The notes: generated by a model not told the origin, from the sequence alone. DNA of 64,000 bases from Lichenibacterium ramalinae (GCF_004137085.1 NZ_QYBC01000001.1:310001-374000); one strand, 5' to 3'. Shown: positions 1-8,739, numbered from the stretch's first letter. A program made the numbers and translations.

Positions 1-1382
1 CCAACCACGACCCGCTCACCGGCCTGTGCAACCGCGCGGCCTTCGCCCAGGCGCTCGACGGCTGGCTGGGGCGCGTCGGGGACGATGGGCTCGACGCCTT
101 CTTCCTGTTCCTGATCGACCTCGACCACTTCAAGTCCATCAACGACACGCTGGGGCACGGCTCCGGCGACAGGGTGCTCAAGGAGGTCGCCTCACGGCTC
201 ACCGGCGCGGTCGGCGCCACGCAGATCGTGGCGCGGCTCGGCGGCGACGAATTCGCCATCCTGGTGGCGGATGTCGGGGGCCCGGGCGGCGCGGCGGGGC
301 GGGGCGACCGCGGGCAGGCCTTGGCGGAAGCCCTGATCGCCCGGGTCAGCGGCCCCTTCGCGATCGGCGAGCGCCGGCTCACGATCGCCATGAGTCTCGG
401 CTTCGCGGCCGCCCCGGAGAACGATTCCACCGCCGAAGGCCTGCTGGCCCATGCCGATCTCGCCCTCTACGCCGCCAAGGACGAGGGCCGGCACCGCGCG
501 CGCCGCTTCGACGCCACCCTGCTCGCCGCCGCCACCATGGCCCGCGACATCGAGCACGACCTCGAACAGGCCCTCCAGGGCGACGGGTTGGAGGTGTGGT
601 TCCAGCCGCAGGTGGCGATCGCCACGGGCGCGACGGTGGGCCTGGAAGCGCTGCTGCGCTGGAACCACCCCGCGCACGGCTGGGTCGCGCCGCCCGCCAT
701 CGTGGACGCGGCGCTGCGCACCCGCAGGTCGGCGGAACTGACGGGCTTCATCGTCGACCGGGCGGCCGCCATGGCGAGCCAGTTGTGCGGTGCCGGGCGG
801 GACGACATCCGGGTCGGCGTCAACCTGTCCCCGAAGGAGATCGCCCAATACGACGTCGCCTCGCTGCTGCGCCGCGCCATCGCCCGCCACGGAATCGATC
901 CCCGCCAGCTGGAGGTGGAGATCACCGAAGAAGCCTTCGCGGCGAGCGAGAACGGGCTCGCGGTGCTGTCGGACCTCGTGTCGGTCGGCGTGCGGCTGGC
1001 GATCGACGATTTCGGCGCCGGCTGTTCGTCCATCGCCTACCTGCGCAGCATGCCGGTGGACCGCATCAAGATCGACCGGAGCTTCGTCACGGGCCTGGCG
1101 GGCCGCCGCAAGGACCAGATCCTGGTCCAGGCCATCCTGGGGATCGGCGTGTCCTTCGGCATCGAGGTCGTGGCGGAAGGCGTCGAGACCGCGGACGACG
1201 TCGCGGCGCTGTCCGCCATGAACTGCCGGCTGGCGCAGGGCTATCATTTCGGCCGGCCGATGCCGCCGCAGCGGCTGTGGGCCTGGCTGGCGGAGCGGGA
1301 CCGCGCCGCCGATGCGCCGGCCGGAACGCCGCCGCGCCTCGCGCCATACGCCAGGGCCGACGGCACGCTGGCGGCGGCCTGA
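1..1382 (+). CDS. Diguanylate cyclase/phosphodiesterase (GGDEF-EAL), 5' end outside window
   Basis: This is the C-terminal 459 residues of a cyclic-di-GMP turnover protein; the start and any sensor domain lie upstream of the window. The reading frame opens at base 3 with NHDPLTGLCNR, the usual start of a GGDEF domain. The cyclase active-site loop is intact (RLGGDEFA), and I see no RxxD product-inhibition site just before it. The EAL phosphodiesterase domain follows and carries the expected signatures: EALLRW, NLSP, EITEE, IDDFGAG, KIDRSF, AEGVET and AQGYHF. Both halves therefore look catalytically competent, unlike many tandem proteins in which one is degenerate. The protein would make and degrade c-di-GMP, controlling motility or biofilm state. 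Which activity dominates cannot be read from the sequence. A GC-rich direct repeat follows the stop codon. Confidence 0.95.
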   Translation, partial: NHDPLTGLCNRAAFAQALDGWLGRVGDDGLDAFFLFLIDLDHFKSINDTLGHGSGDRVLKEVASRLTGAVGATQIVARLGGDEFAILVADVGGPGGAAGRGDRGQALAEALIARVSGPFAIGERRLTIAMSLGFAAAPENDSTAEGLLAHADLALYAAKDEGRHRARRFDATLLAAATMARDIEHDLEQALQGDGLEVWFQPQVAIATGATVGLEALLRWNHPAHGWVAPPAIVDAALRTRRSAELTGFIVDRAAAMASQLCGAGRDDIRVGVNLSPKEIAQYDVASLLRRAIARHGIDPRQLEVEITEEAFAASENGLAVLSDLVSVGVRLAIDDFGAGCSSIAYLRSMPVDRIKIDRSFVTGLAGRRKDQILVQAILGIGVSFGIEVVAEGVETADDVAALSAMNCRLAQGYHFGRPMPPQRLWAWLAERDRAADAPAGTPPRLAPYARADGTLAAA

Positions 1383-1390
1383 CGCCTGGG

Positions 1391-1453
1391 GACGCCGCGC
1401 CCGGCGCGGCGACGTTCAGGCAAAGACGCCGCGCCCGGCGCGGCGGCGTTCAG
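1391..1453. repeat. Two 29-bp near-identical direct repeats, each a GC hairpin
   Basis: Copies at 1391-1419 and 1425-1453 differ at one base. Each contains a 9-bp inverted repeat (CGCCGCGCC/GGCGCGGCG) that could act as a transcription terminator between the two convergent genes. The right copy includes the stop codon of the leftward gene, so the gene end itself appears to have been duplicated. Confidence 0.8.
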
Positions 1454-2067
1454 CCCATCCTCGTGCCCGCCATGGTCCAGCGGCTCGGCGGCGCGCTGTC
1501 GATGTCGGACAGCGTGTGGCGCAGCGACCAGCCGAGCCTCACCACCGACTGAAGCCGGAGGAAATCGTCCGGGCGATGCGGCCAGCGCGCGCCGCCGTGG
1601 AACAGGTGGATGCCGTCCGCCAGCATGACGGCGTCGCCGTCCCGCAAAGTCCGGTCCTGGTAGATGGACACCAGCGCCGGCCGGTCCGGCCTCGGCAGGG
1701 TCAGCACGGTCGGGGATGCGGGGCGCGCGACGCGCTCCGCCATCGCAGTCCGCCGCCCGGCCCGGCGATGCCGGGCCAGGCGCAGGCGGCGCTCACGGCG
1801 GGCGAGCATGACCCGCAGCGGTCGCGACCGCGACGCCGCCCAGATGCGGCGCGGGCCGCGGCGGCGCGCCGCCGTGCGGGTGGCCGGGGCCGGCGAGGAG
1901 GCCGCCACGGAAACCTGTTCGGGCCAGAACTCCGCGCGGCGCAGGCCGAGGTCGTCGCCCGCGACGGCGGCATGTGCCAGGCCGAGCGCCGTGCCGGCAA
2001 TCCCAAGGCAGCATGCCACCACGATGGCGATCGGCGCCGCGGAGGGCCGTTCGAGGGAGGCGAACAT
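1450..2067 (-). CDS. Exported hypothetical protein
   Basis: I do not recognise this 205-residue protein. It begins with a plausible signal peptide: a short polar start, then a hydrophobic stretch (APIAIVVACCLGIAGTALG) ending at AHAAVA. A very arginine-rich middle follows (about residues 60-115). The C-terminal part is more ordered and includes DGIHLFHGGARWPHRP and DFLRLQSVVRLGW, which has the look of a conserved domain. It is probably periplasmic. The ATG start is supported by the signal peptide that follows directly. Its stop codon lies inside a 29-bp direct repeat. The arginine-rich centre could partly reflect codon composition in very GC-rich DNA, so the real extent of constraint is uncertain. 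Confidence 0.6.
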   Translation of the reverse strand: MFASLERPSAAPIAIVVACCLGIAGTALGLAHAAVAGDDLGLRRAEFWPEQVSVAASSPAPATRTAARRRGPRRIWAASRSRPLRVMLARRERRLRLARHRRAGRRTAMAERVARPASPTVLTLPRPDRPALVSIYQDRTLRDGDAVMLADGIHLFHGGARWPHRPDDFLRLQSVVRLGWSLRHTLSDIDSAPPSRWTMAGTRMG

Positions 2068-2186
2068 GGCGAGGGGTCTCCGGCGGGCGGGCAGGTTCGG
2101 GGCGTGCGCACCCCCGCCACCGCTCTAGCACCGCCCTCGGCCTTCCCCCGACGCCGCGTCGCGATCGTCGTTAACCGCCCGTGCCT

Positions 2187-2753
2187 TCAGGACGGCACGA
2201 CGGCCAGGCTGTCGACGTCGACGGTCCCATCGTCGGCGGTGAAGGCGAGATGTGGCCCCCGGCTCTGGCGCTGGGACACGCCGAAGATGCGGTGTCGCCC
2301 GGTGTCGTAGAGCGTCACGCGCCCATCGCGGGCGATGGCGAGCCGGCGCCGCTCGGCGAAATAGGCGTAGCGCAGCCCGTTCTGCGCGCCGGAGGCGGAG
2401 GGCTGTCCGAGGCCGCCCGGCCACCACGCCGGCCCGTCCGCGGCGGCCTCGGCGGGTTTCGTGGACTCGCCCCGTCCCGAAGCGTCGCCCTCCGCCATGG
2501 CGGCGGCGAGGTCGCGGCAGGCCGCGGCGACGCGGGCCTTGAGCCGGTCGTCGAACATGGCGCCGATCTGCACGAGGCCCCCCGCCGACCATTGCCCCAT
2601 GCCGCCCAACTCGGGGTGGGAGAACTGGGCCATGCGCCCGTCGCCACGCTCCAAGGCGTGCCACAGCGCGTCGACCGCCGCCTCGCCGAACCCGTGCCGC
2701 GCCGCCGCGGCGCGGATCGTCGTCCCTCGCATCGCATCCCGCCCCGACACCAT
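2187..2753 (-). CDS. Small protein with a C-terminal WWP..LG..SSG.QN domain
   Basis: Of the 188 residues, the last 80 form a compact domain starting WWPGGLGQPSASGAQNGLRY and continuing through YDTGRHRIFGVSQ to a TVDVDSL strand. The same domain makes up almost all of the small protein at 47535-47837. From memory, this domain occurs in short alphaproteobacterial proteins, sometimes beside a SHOCT segment; its function is unknown. The N-terminal half here is helical (DALWHALERGDGRMAQF, then a glycine/methionine stretch) and may sense or bind a partner. I chose the ATG 8 bp after the upstream transglutaminase gene because GAGGGCGG precedes it; an ATG 21 bp further in is possible. The two genes probably form an operon. 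No signal peptide is seen. Confidence 0.7.
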   Translation of the reverse strand: MVSGRDAMRGTTIRAAAARHGFGEAAVDALWHALERGDGRMAQFSHPELGGMGQWSAGGLVQIGAMFDDRLKARVAAACRDLAAAMAEGDASGRGESTKPAEAAADGPAWWPGGLGQPSASGAQNGLRYAYFAERRRLAIARDGRVTLYDTGRHRIFGVSQRQSRGPHLAFTADDGTVDVDSLAVVPS

Positions 2754-2761
2754 GGCCGCCC

Positions 2762-3604
2762 TCACAGTTCCGCCCGCACCGCCTGCGTGGTGACGGCCCC
2801 GACGGTGCCGCGCTTGGGCTCGATCCAGACCACGGGCTTGTCGTAGACGATATCGCCGAAGGGCGACGAGAAGGCCACTTCGGCGGCGTCGCGCCCGATG
2901 CCGATCCGCACGAGCCCGTCCGGGGCGGCCTTGCGGGTCGGGTCGAACAGGTACCAGCCGAAGCCCGACGGGCCGTCGAGGTAGGCCTCGATCACGGCGT
3001 GGAAGTCGGGCGGCTCCAGCCGATGCGCGTAGGCGCTGACGTAGCGCGTCGGGATGCCGAGCGCCCGGCACAGCGCGATGGCGAGATGCGCGAAGTCGCG
3101 GCACACGCCGGCCCGCTGCGTCGCCGTATCGAAGGCCGAGGTCATCTCGTCCGAGATGCCGCCGACGTAGTCGACGTTGTCGTGGATCCAGTTGCACACG
3201 GCGTTGACGCGGGCATAGCCCGGGGTTTCGGCGCCGAAGGTGCGCTGCGCCAGGCGGTTCAGCTTGTCCGACTGGCAGTAGCGGCTCGGCCAAAGGTGCG
3301 GCAGCACCGAGAGCGGCAGGGCCTTGGCGGGGATCTCGGTCACGGCTTCCGGGGCTTCCAGCACCGGCGACAGCGTCACCTCGGCCCGGTAGTCCAGGGT
3401 GAAGGGGCCCGGCGCGGCGTCGATGCGCAGGTAGCGATTGCCCGATTCCGGCATGGTCCACCGCTCGACGGCGGCGTCCGGCGTGAGCGTCAGGGTTTCC
3501 GCCGTGATCACCTGGCCGGGATGGCGGACGGCCTCGATGTTGAACACGAAGGAGGTCGGCGACTTGACCCTGTAAGGGAGGGTGCAACCGATCGTGAAAT
3601 CCAT
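2762..3604 (-). CDS. Transglutaminase-like cysteine protease family protein
   Basis: This 280-residue protein has the papain-like transglutaminase core. The catalytic triad is visible as Cys in AGVCRDFAHL (about residue 168), His in FHAVIEAYL (about 202) and Asp in LFDPTRK (about 221). The N-terminal half (MDFTIGCTLPYRV...) matches the beta-rich N-terminal domain common in bacterial members of COG1305. Such proteins are thought to hydrolyse or cross-link peptide amides; no substrate is known. I chose the ATG because family members start at this point and GGGGACAGC precedes it. An upstream GTG at 3691 would add 29 residues that resemble a signal peptide (IRIAAAVLASVLLSAGLFGA), so export remains possible. 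It probably shares a transcript with the WWP-domain gene 8 bp downstream. Confidence 0.85.
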   Translation of the reverse strand: MDFTIGCTLPYRVKSPTSFVFNIEAVRHPGQVITAETLTLTPDAAVERWTMPESGNRYLRIDAAPGPFTLDYRAEVTLSPVLEAPEAVTEIPAKALPLSVLPHLWPSRYCQSDKLNRLAQRTFGAETPGYARVNAVCNWIHDNVDYVGGISDEMTSAFDTATQRAGVCRDFAHLAIALCRALGIPTRYVSAYAHRLEPPDFHAVIEAYLDGPSGFGWYLFDPTRKAAPDGLVRIGIGRDAAEVAFSSPFGDIVYDKPVVWIEPKRGTVGAVTTQAVRAEL

Positions 3605-3819
3605 CCTGCTGTCCCCATCCGACGCGCCGAAGAGACCGGCGGACAGCAAGACGGATGCCAGGACGGCGGCGGCGATGCGGATCGCTCCCACCGAAGGCTC
3701 GGGCCTTCGTCGATCGGCAACGCTTATCCCGGCCCGCGATATGGGCCATGATGCGGCGGCGGAGCCGACCGCATGGCGCGACGATGCGGCGGCGATCGCG
3801 GCGAACGGGGGGAAACAGG

Positions 3820-4845
3820 ATGAGAGCCGTGCGACTCGAGGCCGTGGGCCGGCTGGCGCTGCGCGAGGTGTCGCGCCCCGTGCCGGGACCGACCGACCTG
3901 CTGGTGCGGGTCGAGGCCAGCGGGATCTGCGGGACGGACCGGCACCTGCTGCACGGAGAGTTCCCGGCCGCCCCGCCCGTGACGCTGGGACACGAGTTCT
4001 GCGGCATCGTCGAAGCCGTGGGCGAGGGCGTGGCGGAGATCGCGCCCGGCACCCGCGTCACCGGCGACCCCAACATCGTCTGCGGCCGCTGCGAGGCCTG
4101 CCGGGCCGGGCGCATCAACCTGTGCCGCAACCTGCGCGCCCTCGGCATCCACCGCGACGGCGGCTTCGCCGACTATGTCGTGGTGCCGGAAAGCCAGGCC
4201 CACGTTCTGCCGGCGAACCTCGATCCGGTCCATGGCGCCTTCTGCGAACCCCTGGCCTGCTGCCTGCACGGCATGGACCTGGCGGCCATCACGCCGGGTG
4301 CGGGCGTCGTGGTGCTGGGGGGCGGCGTCATCGGCCTCCTCGTGGTTCAGCTGGCACGGCTGGCCGGCGCCGGCGCCGTGGTGCTGTCGACGCGCCAGGC
4401 GTCGCGCCGGGCCCTCGCCGAAGCCGTGGGCGCCACCGCCACGGTGGATGCGCGGCGCGAGGACGTCGTGGCGGCGGTGGCGGGCCCGCGTGGGCTGCTG
4501 CCGGGTGGGGCCGACGTGGTGATCGAATGCGCGGGCGTCGCCGAGACCGTGGAGCAGGCGCCCCGCATGGCGCGCTCGGGCGGCACGGTGGTGATCCTCG
4601 GCGTCATGCCCCAGGGCGCCAAGGTGACGATCGAGCCCTTCGACATCCTGTTCCGGGAGTTGCGCCTGCTGGGCTCCTTCATCAACCCCTTCACGCACCG
4701 CCGCGCCGCCGACCTCGTGGCCGCGGGCGTCCTCGACCTCGACAGCCTCGTCACGCGGCGCATCGGGCTCGACGCCGTGGCCGAGACCGTGGCGGCGCCG
4801 GCGGCACCCGGCGACGTGAAGGTGATGGTGCTGCCGGGGATGTGA
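3820..4845 (+). CDS. Zinc-dependent alcohol dehydrogenase (medium-chain dehydrogenase/reductase)
   Basis: This 341-residue MDR oxidoreductase is typical in length. Catalytic zinc ligands are Cys37 (GICGTD) and His58-Glu59 (LGHEFCG). The structural zinc lobe keeps all four cysteines (Cys88, 91, 94 and 102 in NIVCGRCEACRAGRINLC). The Rossmann fold is marked by VVVLGGGVIGLL. The pattern resembles sorbitol, threonine or L-idonate 5-dehydrogenases that act on polyols with NAD(P)+, but the substrate cannot be fixed from sequence. A purine-rich ribosome-binding site (GGGGGGAAACAGG) directly precedes the ATG. The gene diverges from the transglutaminase operon and appears monocistronic. The 185 bases after it contain no gene. 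Confidence 0.93.
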   Translation: MRAVRLEAVGRLALREVSRPVPGPTDLLVRVEASGICGTDRHLLHGEFPAAPPVTLGHEFCGIVEAVGEGVAEIAPGTRVTGDPNIVCGRCEACRAGRINLCRNLRALGIHRDGGFADYVVVPESQAHVLPANLDPVHGAFCEPLACCLHGMDLAAITPGAGVVVLGGGVIGLLVVQLARLAGAGAVVLSTRQASRRALAEAVGATATVDARREDVVAAVAGPRGLLPGGADVVIECAGVAETVEQAPRMARSGGTVVILGVMPQGAKVTIEPFDILFRELRLLGSFINPFTHRRAADLVAAGVLDLDSLVTRRIGLDAVAETVAAPAAPGDVKVMVLPGM

Positions 4846-5030
4846 CGCGAGGAACGCGATGCCGTGGATCGTACGACATCTGGCCGAGATGCCGGCGGGC
4901 GTCCGGATCTGCGGCCCAGGCTCGCCGAGCGCGAACCGCGGACGGAACCGTCTCCCGAACCGCGCGGGCGCCTCCGGGCTTCGCCGCCCCTGTCGACGCG
5001 GCCAGGCGCACGACCTGGCCGCGATCGATA

Positions 5031-5714
5031 CTAGAAGTGATAGTTGATGCCGGCCTTGATGTTCGACGTGCTGAGGCCGATGCGGCTGACGTCGGGCGTA
5101 TAGGCGAAATTGTAGGCCTGGCCGAGGTCGGTGTAGAGGTATTCCACCTTGCCCGACAGGTTGGGCATGAAGGCATATTCGACGCCGGCACCGACGGCGT
5201 AGCCGTTGAGATAGTTGGTGTTGGCGGCGTAGAAGTTGTTCGGCGTGTCGTAGGTCGTGGAATGCAGGTTGCCGCCCGCATAGCCGCCCGTCACGAAGAA
5301 CAGCGCGCGGTCGACCGCGTAGCCGGCGCGGGCCCGAACGGTCGTCTCGAAGTTGAGGTTGCTCTTGGCGGTGAGCGGACCGGCCGAGGTCTGGCTGTTG
5401 CCGATGCTGGCGTAATCGAAATCGGCTTCGAGGCCGAGCACGAAGCGCTGGTACTGGTAGTTGTAGCCGACCGTGCCGCCGATGAGGCCGCCGCTCGGGC
5501 TGCCGGCGAGGGCGCGGCCGATGCCGTTGGCGTCGCCGAAGCCGTAGCCGCCGTTGATGCCGCCGTAAAAGCCCGTCCAGGTGAACATGGGGGCGTAGGC
5601 CGGCGCGATATAGGCGGGGGACCGGCGCGGCAGATCGGCGGCGGACGCGCCGGACAGGGCCGAACCGCCCAGGACGGCCGACATCGCCACGGCCGCCAAC
5701 AACAGATGCTTCAT
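5031..5714 (-). CDS. Outer-membrane beta-barrel protein (Omp25/Omp31 type)
   Basis: This 227-residue protein starts with a clear signal peptide (MKHLLLAAVAMSAVLGG..., cleavage expected near ASA-ADLPRRSP). The mature part alternates aromatic and polar residues in beta strands (FTWTGFYGGINGGYGFGD; GTVGYNYQYQRFVLGLE) and ends in Phe (GINYHF), the usual targeting signal for the BAM machinery. The WTGFYGGINGGYG start is typical of the Omp25/31 family of rhizobia and Brucella, small 8-stranded barrels that stabilise the envelope. The start was set by the signal peptide; a longer upstream frame is not needed. An AT-rich 320-bp intergenic region precedes it and presumably carries its promoter. Confidence 0.92.
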   Translation of the reverse strand: MKHLLLAAVAMSAVLGGSALSGASAADLPRRSPAYIAPAYAPMFTWTGFYGGINGGYGFGDANGIGRALAGSPSGGLIGGTVGYNYQYQRFVLGLEADFDYASIGNSQTSAGPLTAKSNLNFETTVRARAGYAVDRALFFVTGGYAGGNLHSTTYDTPNNFYAANTNYLNGYAVGAGVEYAFMPNLSGKVEYLYTDLGQAYNFAYTPDVSRIGLSTSNIKAGINYHF

Positions 5715-6034
5715 CACTGAACTCCCGAACCCACGCGGAACGCCGCCCAGCCATGATCCGGCGAAGTGCGCCTTGCTCTGGCCGACCCCCACTGTTTACC
5801 CTAATCGGGGCTCATTCAGCAAATATGGCTACAAATTGGCTAAGTGCAAAAACCATGTATCAACTACAATCTAGCTGTTTACTATCCGTTTACCTTCCCT
5901 AGAAGCGTCGATGAGTGCCCCATCGCAGCTTCCAACTTGGCTCGACCGCGGTACAACAGGGTGAATTTGGGATTAAAGCGGGAACCTCGACTTGGCGAGG
6001 GCGTCCAATGGCCACCGGCGCGGGCGCCCGCGCA
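5715..6034. other. AT-rich intergenic region upstream of the outer-membrane gene
   Basis: These 320 bases separate the start of the leftward barrel gene from the 3' end of another leftward gene. The stretch 5795-5970 is strikingly AT-rich for this window and would suit a strong promoter with a long leader for the barrel mRNA, though I cannot assign -35/-10 boxes confidently. A small hairpin (CCTCG, 6-base loop, CGAGG; 5985-6000) lies near the upstream gene's end. No protein-coding potential is convincing here. Confidence 0.5.
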
Positions 6035-7642
6035 TCAGGCCCGCTGGGTCCGCCGCGCCGCGATCGTGCTGTCGGCGATGGCGCGGAGCAGCGGCACTTC
6101 GGCGGCCGGGCGTTCGCCCAGCATCGCGCCGGCCACGACGGCGAAACGGCCCGCTTCCTCGCCGTCGTCGTTGTCGGCCGTCATGAGGGCCATCCAGGCC
6201 AGCATCTCGCCCCAGCGCCGGCGGCGCGGCATCACCAAGCGGTCGAGCACGAGGTCGACCCGGCGGGCCCGGGACAGGCCCTTGCGGCCGGCCAGGAGGT
6301 CGTCGAGGGCCGCGTCGTCCTCGAACCAGCTGTTCATGAAGCCGTAGCGGGCGGGCCAGCCGGCGGCGTCGGCGAGGACTTCGGCCTCGTCCTGCGCCCC
6401 CTCGCCGGCCGCCAGGATCTCGGCGACCATCTCGCCGGGGTCGACGGCCTCCGGGTTGACGGTGCCGAGGCCCAGCGCCTCGACGACGTCGATGGTGCCG
6501 AAGGGCGGGGGCGCGTCGGCGGCGTTCAGCGCCAGCATGTGGGACAACAGGCGGCGCAGCGTCGGGACCGACAGGGGCACGAGGTCGATCTCGGCCCCCA
6601 CCCGGTCGAGCTGCGCATCGCCTTCGGCCCGCGACAGGTTGCGGTGCACCCAGGCGTCCCGCACGCCGTGGCCGAACTTGAACAGGACGGAGGCCACGGC
6701 GTAGCGTTTGCCGGTGCGCACCAGCGCGAAGGCACTAGCGGCGCCCGCGCCGTCGAAGCCCGACACCCGGAGATCCTCGACATGCGGCGAGGCGACCGGC
6801 AGGGGCTCGCCCCCGCGCCGCCGCGCGGCCCGCACCACGGCGTCGACGCCGGGTCGCACCGCCGGCCCCAGCCAGTTGCGCGCCGCCACGAGGCGGCGGA
6901 GCGTGGTGCCGTCGAGGCGGCCGGCGGCGGCCTCCTCGCCGAGGGCGGCGCAGAGGGCCGGCGGCACGGCCGGGTCGGGGTCGAAGAGCCAGCCGAGCGC
7001 AGCATCCTTCACGGGTGCGGCGTCCGAAGCGAGCATGAAGCTCGCCATGGCGAGGCGATGGTCCACCGGGAAGGAAGAGGCGGTCTCGGCGAGCTCGAGG
7101 TGGATGGCGAAGGCGTCGTCGCCGAGCTCGCGGGCGAGTTCGACGAGGTGGTTCTCCATGTCGAGGTCGCCAGCGCCCTGTTCGGCGGCCTCGTCGGCCT
7201 GCTCGTCCAGGATATCGCCCATGGCGCCGCGCAGCTCGTCGCCGATGTCGAGCTTGGCCATGGCGAACTGCTTCGTCACCAGCATCAGCACGGCGGGGTC
7301 GGCGCGGTCCGAGCGGGCCTCGGCGACGAGGCGGCCGCGAACCGAATCCAGCATGGCGGCGGCGGCGGGGTCGGAGCGCTCCATCCCGAAGCGCAGCATC
7401 TCCAGCGCCTGCCCGCAGATGAAGGCGAGCGCCGCCACGAGGTGCGGGTCGGGGCGGCGGCGGCGCGCTTCGCGGCCGATCAGCCCGACGATCTCCAGGC
7501 TCGCCTGCGGCAGGGTGGCGAGCACGTCGCCCACCGCGCTGGCGCTGGCGCCGCCCTGCCCGGCGCGCATCTCCTCGGCGACGGCGGCGCCGAGTTCCAG
7601 CAGCGCGGCCCGCTGGGCCGCCCGATCCATGCGCGGGGTCAT
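6035..7642 (-). CDS. Conserved hypothetical protein, 535 aa, alpha-helical, next to MsrQ-like gene
   Basis: I do not recognise this family. The protein is soluble: no signal peptide or membrane segment is visible. It is mostly helical and rich in Ala, Asp, Glu and Arg. Runs such as AALLELGAAVAEEMRAG, LARELGDDAFAIHLELAE and TLRRLLSHMLALNAAD look like helical-repeat or scaffold structure. The start ATG lies 10 bp after the stop of the MsrQ-like membrane gene, so the two are almost certainly co-transcribed. That suggests a role linked to the heme membrane protein, but this is inference only. Codon use is as for neighbours and the frame is uninterrupted for 1.6 kb, so the gene is real. Confidence 0.75.
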   Translation of the reverse strand: MTPRMDRAAQRAALLELGAAVAEEMRAGQGGASASAVGDVLATLPQASLEIVGLIGREARRRRPDPHLVAALAFICGQALEMLRFGMERSDPAAAAMLDSVRGRLVAEARSDRADPAVLMLVTKQFAMAKLDIGDELRGAMGDILDEQADEAAEQGAGDLDMENHLVELARELGDDAFAIHLELAETASSFPVDHRLAMASFMLASDAAPVKDAALGWLFDPDPAVPPALCAALGEEAAAGRLDGTTLRRLVAARNWLGPAVRPGVDAVVRAARRRGGEPLPVASPHVEDLRVSGFDGAGAASAFALVRTGKRYAVASVLFKFGHGVRDAWVHRNLSRAEGDAQLDRVGAEIDLVPLSVPTLRRLLSHMLALNAADAPPPFGTIDVVEALGLGTVNPEAVDPGEMVAEILAAGEGAQDEAEVLADAAGWPARYGFMNSWFEDDAALDDLLAGRKGLSRARRVDLVLDRLVMPRRRRWGEMLAWMALMTADNDDGEEAGRFAVVAGAMLGERPAAEVPLLRAIADSTIAARRTQRA

Positions 7643-7652
7643 GCCGCCGCCC

Positions 7653-8522
7653 TCACTCGGCCGCCGCACGCAGGCGCGACGCCGGCGCCGGGCGCCGCGC
7701 CCAGAGCGGGCGCGCGACGCGCAGGGCCACGGCGGCGAGCCCAACGGCCAGCACGATCCAGACGGGCCGCAACCCGTCGTCGAGGCTGAGGTCGGCACCC
7801 AGCACGTCCATTACGTCGATCCCGTTGCGCAGGTGGTACCAGCCGGCCTCGAACAGGGCGGTGACGACGGGCGCCGCCACGGCCAGCAGGCAGAGCGCCG
7901 CGACATCCTCGCCGCGCTTGAAGCGCTGCAGCAGCCGCCAGCCCATCTCCAGGAAAAAGAAGCCGACGAGCAGCAGCGGCCCGCTGACGTCGAGCTTGGT
8001 CTGCAGCATGAAATGGACCAGCGCCAGCAGGGCGATCGGGTAGACCAGAAGGTGAAGCCGGTTCCAGCGGGCCGCGCCGATGCGCCGGATCATGGCGTCG
8101 GTGGAGGTCGACCCCAGCACGGCGAGGCCGAGCAGCGCCACGAAGCCGATGGTGAGGTAGAGCCGCAGCGCGATCTCGCCGGCCACGTGGACGAGGTCGA
8201 AGCGCTGCTGGACGATGTAGAGGGCGAAATGCCCCAGCACATAGGCCAGCACCGCGACGCCGAGCATGCGCCGCACCGCGATGAGCTTGTTCCAATGCCC
8301 GATGCGGCGCAGCGGCGTCACCGCCAAGGACACGAGGAGGATGCGGATCGCCCAAAGGCCGGACTCGTGGATCAGCGACTTGACGCTGTCGGACTTCAGC
8401 CACCCCTGGTCGTACTGGACGGCGATCCATACTGCCGGGGCGAAGAGCGCCGCGAACACCACGAGCTTGAGCATCGACAGGCGGCCGGAGCGGTCCAGCC
8501 AGGGAAGGAAGCGTGCCTGCAT
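7653..8522 (-). CDS. Ferric reductase-like transmembrane protein (MsrQ/YedZ type)
   Basis: This 289-residue integral membrane protein carries a ferric-reductase-like transmembrane domain. Six or more hydrophobic segments are visible. Candidate heme ligands are His in LGHFALYIV and the pair in RLHLLVYPIALLALVHFML. The arrangement matches MsrQ (YedZ), the heme-b subunit that passes quinol electrons to the periplasmic methionine sulfoxide reductase MsrP. At 289 residues it is longer than the roughly 200 of E. coli MsrQ; the extra part is a C-terminal region with two further hydrophobic stretches. No msrP gene is adjacent; the downstream partner is a soluble unknown. It may serve another reductase. 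A 32-bp tandem repeat lies just upstream of its start. Confidence 0.85.
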   Translation of the reverse strand: MQARFLPWLDRSGRLSMLKLVVFAALFAPAVWIAVQYDQGWLKSDSVKSLIHESGLWAIRILLVSLAVTPLRRIGHWNKLIAVRRMLGVAVLAYVLGHFALYIVQQRFDLVHVAGEIALRLYLTIGFVALLGLAVLGSTSTDAMIRRIGAARWNRLHLLVYPIALLALVHFMLQTKLDVSGPLLLVGFFFLEMGWRLLQRFKRGEDVAALCLLAVAAPVVTALFEAGWYHLRNGIDVMDVLGADLSLDDGLRPVWIVLAVGLAAVALRVARPLWARRPAPASRLRAAAE

Positions 8523-8578
8523 CGATCGGTGCTCGGGATTACGGGTCGGTCCTCTTCATGGTGGGGCGCGACCGCGTC

Positions 8579-8660
8579 GCCATCAAGGCGGAGCGGCAAG
8601 GGACGACGTCGCCATGGAGGCGGAGCGGCAAGGGACGACGTCGCCATGGAGGCAGAGCGG
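8579..8660. repeat. 32-bp tandem repeat, about 2.6 copies
   Basis: Copies lie at 8579-8610, 8611-8642 and a partial one at 8643-8660; the first two differ only in the first few bases. The array sits between the MsrQ-like gene start and the cupin gene end, so it could alter spacing of the promoter or leader of the MsrQ-like operon. There are no spacers, so it is not CRISPR. Confidence 0.85.
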
Positions 8661-8739
8661 TCCCCGTCCCTGCCGGGCCGGAGGCCGCCACGGGCGGTTG
8701 AGCCCGGGCGGGATCGGTCGTGCGGAGCGGCCGCGCCCG

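Noticed and set aside
2754-4148. Upstream extension of the WWP-domain protein by over 460 residues
   Set aside because: It overlaps the transglutaminase gene in another frame and has an arginine/proline-rich shadow composition.
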